A stretch of DNA of 64,000 nucleotides, from positions 310,001-374,000 of the forward strand of contig NZ_PDOD01000003.1 of assembly GCF_003226325.1 (NCBI RefSeq), given 5' to 3'. Numbering within the stretch: the first letter of the stretch is position 1; each line of letters begins with the position of its first letter. The stretch is from Salipaludibacillus keqinensis (GTDB lineage Bacteria; Bacillota; Bacilli; Bacillales; Salisediminibacteriaceae). Below, piece by piece: positions 59,573 to 64,000 of the stretch. The position numbers were made by a program, and so were the translations under genes. The notes under the pieces are model-generated. The model ran no database searches, was not told the origin of the DNA, and saw only the letters and a list, made by a program, of their open reading frames with translations.

Positions 59573-61900
59573 ATGATTATTTCAAAATTATTCAAAATAG
59601 CGATAGTAAGTATACTTTCTTTAGCTCTGTTGATCACCCCTTTTCAAGCTAAAGAAACTGTACAGGCTGCTTTAGCGCAAGATTACATTCAGTCAGCAGA
59701 AGGAGAAACCCACGTAATTGCCAATTTTAATGTGCTGCGTGGACAGGATCAAATTGTAGTTTATACGCCTGATTACGGTAGTAACACTCCAAATAATCGT
59801 TGGGGAGCAGAAGTAGTAGTCGAGAATGATGTAATCTTGGAAGTTAGAGATGGCCCTGTGGATGCAACCGAAAGAGCTCCAATTCCTGAGAATGGGTACG
59901 TTATTTCTGGACATGGTTCCGCTAGAGAGTGGATACTGGAACACTTACATGAAAATGAAAGCGTTGACATTCTTTATGATGTTATTGAAGATCCTGTGAG
60001 AACGTCAATGTACAATGTGAACAAAGTAAATCCGGAACTACCGCATGAATTTCCGGGTGGACGTGGTACAAATGAACTTATATACTATGATTCAAATTAT
60101 GAATATGAAACAACTGGTACTAATCAATATGGAGCTGAAGTAATTATTGAAGATGGAATCGTTGTTGAAATGTCAGGAAGTAATTCGTCTATTCCAGAAA
60201 ATGGATTTGTTTTATCTGGCCACGGAACCGCTCAGCAATGGATTTTACAGAATACTCAAGTTGGGGCAGAATTATCATTTGATGCAGACCAAATGACTGT
60301 TAAATCTACTATAGATGCGAAGGCTTATATTAGGGCTGCGGAATTGAAGCTAATTGAAGCAGAAAATAACATTACACTAGCAGAAAAAAACTTCAAGGAT
60401 GTCCCGATAGAAGAAGCTATTGAGTCAGTATCGAACGCACAAATTTATTTACAAAAAGCGAACAAAGCTTTTGAAGAAGAGAATTGGATGGAGACGATCG
60501 ACTATTCAGAGGTAGCAGAAGGATATGCTAACCAAGCCACCTTCCAAACTGTCGAATCACGTGTGGTCGATGCTAGAGGCGTTTGGCATCGACCTACGGA
60601 GAACAATAAGGAAGAAGTAATTCGAACGTTAGATAAGCTTGCAGATGCTAACTTTAATATATTATTTTTAGAGACCTTTTTTCACGGATATACGATCTAT
60701 CCTGGTGATCATGTCGAACAAAATCCAAACTTTGAAGGATGGGATCCTTTAGAAGTTTTCATTGAAGAAGGGAAAAAGAGAGGAATTGAAGTTCACTCTT
60801 GGGTACACACCTTTTTCGTAGGACATGAATCGTTAAATCCTCCGGGCCCTATTTTATCTGAGAATCCAGAGTGGGCAGCGGTAGATCGTGAAGGACGAAT
60901 TCCTTCTGTTAGAGAAGAAGGTTACTATTACTTAAATCCAGCTCTTCCTGACGTGCGCGACTTTTTATCCACAGTTTTTGAAGAGATGATGACTAAGTAC
61001 GAAGATCTTGACGGGTTACACCTGGATTATATTCGCTATCCTGTAAGTTTACCGATTGAAGTAGGCTACAGTTATGACGAATACAGCCGAGCTCAATTTA
61101 AAAAGGAGTATGGTACTGATCCATTGGAGATCACTCCTGTTGATGAAGAACTATGGACACAATGGAATGAATGGCGGCAAAAACAAATTACGACGTTTGT
61201 GGAAAGAATTCACCAAGAAATAAAAGAAATTGATGAGACAATTGATATCTCTACTGCTGTATTTCCAGAAGTGTCAGATGCAGTAGACCAAAAGTTTCAA
61301 AACTGGATTGAATGGGTTAGCAAAGGCTACATGGATTTCATTACGCCCATGATTTATTCTGTAGATACCAATTATGTTCAGCGAACAACAGAAGAATTCA
61401 TGGATAAATTTGAACAGCCTGTGTTAGCCTACATCGGATTAGCCCCATTTATTGGCTTTTCTGATGAACTTCTAGTAAGTCAAGTAGATGCGATGAACGA
61501 AACGCAAGCTTTAGGACAAGTGCAATTTGCTTTGCATTCCTTGAATGACGAGCATTTTAAAGCTCTTAAGGAAGGACCTCAGCGAAAAGAAGCCGTTCTT
61601 CCACATCGTGATCCCGTTTATGCAGCTGAAATAGTTGTAGAAGATGCTCTTCGAAGAATGGACGAAATTTATAGCGATGGCATAAGGCACTCGCTTACTA
61701 ACCCTTTAACAAATCATATCCAACAAATTCATAAAAGCTTAGACAAAGGTGATCTAGTCCAAGCTGAAAAACGGGTCGCAAAAGTCTCGATATTTCTAGA
61801 GAATAGAAGTCATCATATAGAAGAAACTGTGAAAGACTACTTGCAAAGAGATATGCAGCAAATCAACCAGTTGATTCAGTTCGCTAAGTTCAAAGAATAG
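59573..61900 (+). CDS. Secreted family 10-like glycosyl hydrolase (GHL10/DUF187, YngK-like)
   Basis: The protein has 775 residues. A signal peptide (1-30) is followed by two related N-terminal domains (about 45-125 and 150-230), each ending IPENG(Y/F)V(I/L)SGHG. A helical linker precedes the GHL10 barrel (about 305-620) with ARGVWHRP, FLETFFHGY, EVHSWVHTFF, DGLHLDYIRYP and the acidic residues TPMIYSVD; a helical C-terminus closes the protein. GHL10 proteins act on amino-sugar polymers, and B. subtilis YngK is the closest known relative by layout. ATG 59573 follows GGAGGGAG. Downstream genes for a sugar-binding lipoprotein and NanE point to amino-sugar use. Confidence 0.87.
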   Translation: MIISKLFKIAIVSILSLALLITPFQAKETVQAALAQDYIQSAEGETHVIANFNVLRGQDQIVVYTPDYGSNTPNNRWGAEVVVENDVILEVRDGPVDATERAPIPENGYVISGHGSAREWILEHLHENESVDILYDVIEDPVRTSMYNVNKVNPELPHEFPGGRGTNELIYYDSNYEYETTGTNQYGAEVIIEDGIVVEMSGSNSSIPENGFVLSGHGTAQQWILQNTQVGAELSFDADQMTVKSTIDAKAYIRAAELKLIEAENNITLAEKNFKDVPIEEAIESVSNAQIYLQKANKAFEEENWMETIDYSEVAEGYANQATFQTVESRVVDARGVWHRPTENNKEEVIRTLDKLADANFNILFLETFFHGYTIYPGDHVEQNPNFEGWDPLEVFIEEGKKRGIEVHSWVHTFFVGHESLNPPGPILSENPEWAAVDREGRIPSVREEGYYYLNPALPDVRDFLSTVFEEMMTKYEDLDGLHLDYIRYPVSLPIEVGYSYDEYSRAQFKKEYGTDPLEITPVDEELWTQWNEWRQKQITTFVERIHQEIKEIDETIDISTAVFPEVSDAVDQKFQNWIEWVSKGYMDFITPMIYSVDTNYVQRTTEEFMDKFEQPVLAYIGLAPFIGFSDELLVSQVDAMNETQALGQVQFALHSLNDEHFKALKEGPQRKEAVLPHRDPVYAAEIVVEDALRRMDEIYSDGIRHSLTNPLTNHIQQIHKSLDKGDLVQAEKRVAKVSIFLENRSHHIEETVKDYLQRDMQQINQLIQFAKFKE

Positions 61901-61912
61901 GCACGCTCTCGT

Positions 61913-61964
61913 CTGTAATGAAACAAGGATGGTCATCCTATTCATTACAGGCGATCTTTTTTTT
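61913..61964 (+). terminator. Terminator of the GHL10 gene
   Basis: CTGTAATGAA (61913-61922) pairs with TTCATTACAG (61941-61950), with an inner AGGAT/ATCCT stem, and eight T residues follow shortly. Confidence 0.88.
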
Positions 61965-62165
61965 GGAGGATTTATTCACGAATTTAAATAATTCTGGAGA
62001 AAATATTCACTTTTATATTTTTATATGCTATAGTCAATTTATAAAGTTTTCTGAAAACAGCAGAAGGGGGATCGTCAACAGAGAACAAAGGTGATGCTTC
62101 GTTAATTTGCAAGAGTACCAGTTTCATTGATTAGCAGGTAATTTAAGCTAAATTTTTTAATTAAC

Positions 62166-62180
62166 AAGAAAACGCTTACT
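62166..62180 (+). promoter_or_regulatory. cre-like site upstream of the sugar-binding lipoprotein gene
   Basis: AAGAAAACGCTTACT matches WTGNAANCGNWNNCW at all fixed positions except the first T. It lies 40-55 bp before the start codon. Catabolite repression of a sugar uptake operon is expected. Confidence 0.55.
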
Positions 62181-62219
62181 TAAGTTGAGGAAGAATAATT
62201 AAAAGATTAAAAGGGGTGT

Positions 62220-63593
62220 ATGACTTTGAAGAGTAATTCTATGAAATGGTTTTTCTTTATGTGTATGTTTCTTGTTCTCGTTTTAGCTGCTTGTGGTGGA
62301 AACAATAATGACGCGGCATCAGGGAACGAAGAAGCGACCGCTGAAGAGTCTAATAATAATGACAGTAATAATAATGATGGTAACAGCAATGCAGCTGACT
62401 CAGGAGAGGCGGTCGAAATAGAATTTTGGACGATGCAATTATCACCTGATTTTGATGATTATATTAACGGAGTCATTGAGAAGTTTGAAGATGAGCATGA
62501 GAATGTTACTGTAAACTGGGTGGATGTGCCATGGGGTGACATGGAGACTCGTATCTTATCAGCCGTTGCAGGGGGAACCGCCCCTGACGTTGCCAATTTA
62601 AATCCTCAATTCGCCGCTCAATTAGCAGAGCTAGACGGTTTGGTTAATGTGGAGGAATTGATTGATCCTGAAGTGAAAGATCAATACTTTGAAGGTGCAT
62701 GGATTTCAAACTCTTTTGACGGAAAAACATTTGGTGTTCCATGGTACTTATCTAGCCAAGTAACCATGTACAATGCGGATATTTTTGAACAAGCTGGATT
62801 AGACCCTGAAGACCCTCCGTCTACATTTGAAGAACTATATGATGTCGCTGAACAAATCAAAGAAGAAACAGGAAAATATGGATATTTCCCTCCATTTGAT
62901 GGAAGTCATGTGTTAGAAGCACTCGTTATGATGGGCGTTGATTTAACAAACGAAGAAATAACCGAAGCTGCGTTTAATACTCCAGAAGGTCTAGAGGCGT
63001 TTGAATACTTTACAAACTTATATCAAAATGAATTAATTCCACGTGAGGTATTAACAGAAGGACATGCTGCGATGATTGATATGTACCAAGGAGGACAGTT
63101 GGCGATCATGGCATCAGGACCTCAGTTCTTAAGCCAGATTGAAACGAATGCTCCTGATATTTTTGAAGTTACACGTCCCGCACCACAAATTACGGGCGAA
63201 ACAGGACTGATGAACATAGCCGCAATGAATCTTGTCATTCCTGAAGGGACGGAGTATACGGATGAGGCACTTGATTTCGCAGTATTTATGACAAATGCAG
63301 AAAACCAGACGGATTTTTCAAAAGAAACAGCGATCTTGCCATCTATTGAAACAGCATTAGATGAACCGTTTTTCCAAGAGATGGAGGAAAATCCTACACC
63401 TGAGGAAGAAGCGAGAGTAGTATCAGCCTCTCAACTTCCCGACAGTGAAGTACTGATCCCACCTATGGAAAATTATGAAGACTTGAGAGTTGCAATGGTA
63501 GAAGCATTGGAATCTGCTATGTTTGAACAACAAAGTCCACAAGAAGCGCTCGATCAAGCGGAAGAACAATGGAATCAAATTTTAGCCCAATAA
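62220..63593 (+). CDS. Sugar ABC transporter substrate-binding lipoprotein (family 1)
   Basis: The protein has 457 residues. The lipobox VLAAC (Cys25) is followed by an Asn-rich linker and a family 1 solute-binding domain: EIEFWTMQLSPDFDDYINGV, AGGTAPDVANLN, GVPWYLSSQVTMYNADIF and AIMASGPQF. It binds a sugar outside the membrane; nanE downstream suggests N-acetylmannosamine, sialic acid or a related amino sugar. ATG 62220 is only a few bases after AAAGGGG, so TTG 62226 is an equally likely start. Transport permeases are expected beyond the window. Confidence 0.9.
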   Translation: MTLKSNSMKWFFFMCMFLVLVLAACGGNNNDAASGNEEATAEESNNNDSNNNDGNSNAADSGEAVEIEFWTMQLSPDFDDYINGVIEKFEDEHENVTVNWVDVPWGDMETRILSAVAGGTAPDVANLNPQFAAQLAELDGLVNVEELIDPEVKDQYFEGAWISNSFDGKTFGVPWYLSSQVTMYNADIFEQAGLDPEDPPSTFEELYDVAEQIKEETGKYGYFPPFDGSHVLEALVMMGVDLTNEEITEAAFNTPEGLEAFEYFTNLYQNELIPREVLTEGHAAMIDMYQGGQLAIMASGPQFLSQIETNAPDIFEVTRPAPQITGETGLMNIAAMNLVIPEGTEYTDEALDFAVFMTNAENQTDFSKETAILPSIETALDEPFFQEMEENPTPEEEARVVSASQLPDSEVLIPPMENYEDLRVAMVEALESAMFEQQSPQEALDQAEEQWNQILAQ

Positions 63594-63597
63594 TAAT

Positions 63598-63626
63598 GAA
63601 AGAGGGGGAGGCGATCTCCCTCTTTC
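63598..63626 (+). terminator. Hairpin between binding-protein gene and nanE
   Basis: GAAAGAGGG (63598-63606) pairs with CCCTCTTTC (63618-63626), with only a weak T tract. It is probably a partial terminator or 3' protective stem within an operon. Confidence 0.65.
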
Positions 63627-63662
63627 CATCTTTATATTTTGAAAAAGCTGGTGATGACGTCT

Positions 63663-64000
63663 ATGACTAAACATGTTATTGAAAAAATAAAAGGCTCGCT
63701 AATTGTTTCCTGTCAAGCTCTGGATGATGAACCGTTACATGGATCTGAAATCATGGCATTAATGGCAAAAGCTGCTAAGCAAGGTGGGGCAGTGGCAATA
63801 CGAGCAAACGGTAAAGAAGATATTCTTGCTATAAAGAAAGAAGTTGAGCTTCCTATTATAGGATTAGTTAAAAAAGATTATCCTGGTAGCCCAGTGTATA
63901 TTACAGCTACAAAAGAAGAGGTAGATGAGTTGATAGAGGCAGGGGTGTCTATGATAGCGGTTGATGCGACAAATAGATCTCGCCCGAATCAAGAGACGCT
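63663..64000 (+). CDS. nanE: N-acylglucosamine-6-phosphate 2-epimerase NanE (3' partial)
   Basis: The first 112 codons are seen. The TIM-barrel start [18 protein letters not shown], then [30 protein letters not shown] and [13 protein letters not shown] are all characteristic of NanE. The enzyme converts N-acetylmannosamine-6-phosphate to N-acetylglucosamine-6-phosphate in sialic acid and ManNAc catabolism. ATG 63663 follows GGTGAT; ATG 63654, in frame, is an alternative. The gene runs off the window. Confidence 0.93.
   Translation, partial: MTKHVIEKIKGSLIVSCQALDDEPLHGSEIMALMAKAAKQGGAVAIRANGKEDILAIKKEVELPIIGLVKKDYPGSPVYITATKEEVDELIEAGVSMIAVDATNRSRPNQET

Overview
This window is from a low-GC Firmicute of the family Bacillaceae, most likely a moderately halophilic or salt-tolerant genus (Halobacillus-like; the genus is a guess). 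The evidence is strong AGGAGG-type ribosome sites, SigA-like TATAAT promoters, CIRCE, Zur-like and cre operators of Bacillus type, many very acidic exported proteins, a Na+/proline symporter and MscL. I see no insertion sequence, prophage, CRISPR array, tRNA or rRNA. The window is chromosomal core plus lineage-specific genes.

Layout. 1-6.2 kb: end of a tripartite tricarboxylate transporter, an AbrB-type membrane protein, a CocE-like hydrolase, a zinc-ribbon trypsin-like protease and an M20 amidohydrolase. 6.5-14.2 kb: a SEC-C protein with acidic repeats, a luciferase-like oxidoreductase, a FliL-like protein, a GGDEF protein, a second zinc-ribbon protease and a coupled pair of membrane proteins. 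14.2-18.8 kb (minus strand): an EAL remnant, CIRCE-controlled htpG, MscL with a zinc ribbon, and a cupin/HD-GYP gene followed by a small secreted peptide. 19-24.8 kb: a PH-like protein, a triple NlpC/P60 protein, an M42 peptidase, an aldehyde dehydrogenase and two abutting pseudogenes. 25.5-28.3 kb: ppc. 28.5-30.2 kb: an exported protein, a 35-codon exported peptide gene and a divergent PlcR-type regulator. 30.6-35.4 kb: putP, then a Med/BMP-like receptor with a sporulation-type histidine kinase. 36.7-44.1 kb: a 1709-aa extracellular nucleotidase/nuclease and a convergent 5'-nucleotidase with a cre site. 44.7-49.1 kb: a TauE/SafE exporter, an SGNH-like protein and a class B penicillin-binding protein. 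49.4-57.3 kb: an oligopeptide ABC operon ending in an XRE/cupin regulator, with a divergent M20 peptidase. 57.5-64 kb: a HesB-like protein, dcd, Zur-type rpsN, and an amino-sugar locus (GHL10 glycosidase, sugar-binding lipoprotein, start of nanE).

The most interesting items are: (1) a candidate PlcR/PapR-like quorum-sensing pair at 29.1-30.2 kb, whose peptide ends in DLPNQH, close to the PapR ending LPFE(F/H); (2) degenerate tandem repeats between genes, with a 21-bp period at three loci, 15 bp at one and about 51 bp at one, mostly between convergent genes; (3) a Med-like receptor next to a Kin-type kinase; (4) a cupin/HD-GYP gene joined to a secreted-peptide gene as in rap-phr cassettes; (5) a cell-wall hydrolase with one intact and two catalytically dead NlpC/P60 domains.

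Start codons were often moved downstream of the longest open frame to the codon with a good ribosome site. All functional calls come from reading motifs; no database search was run.
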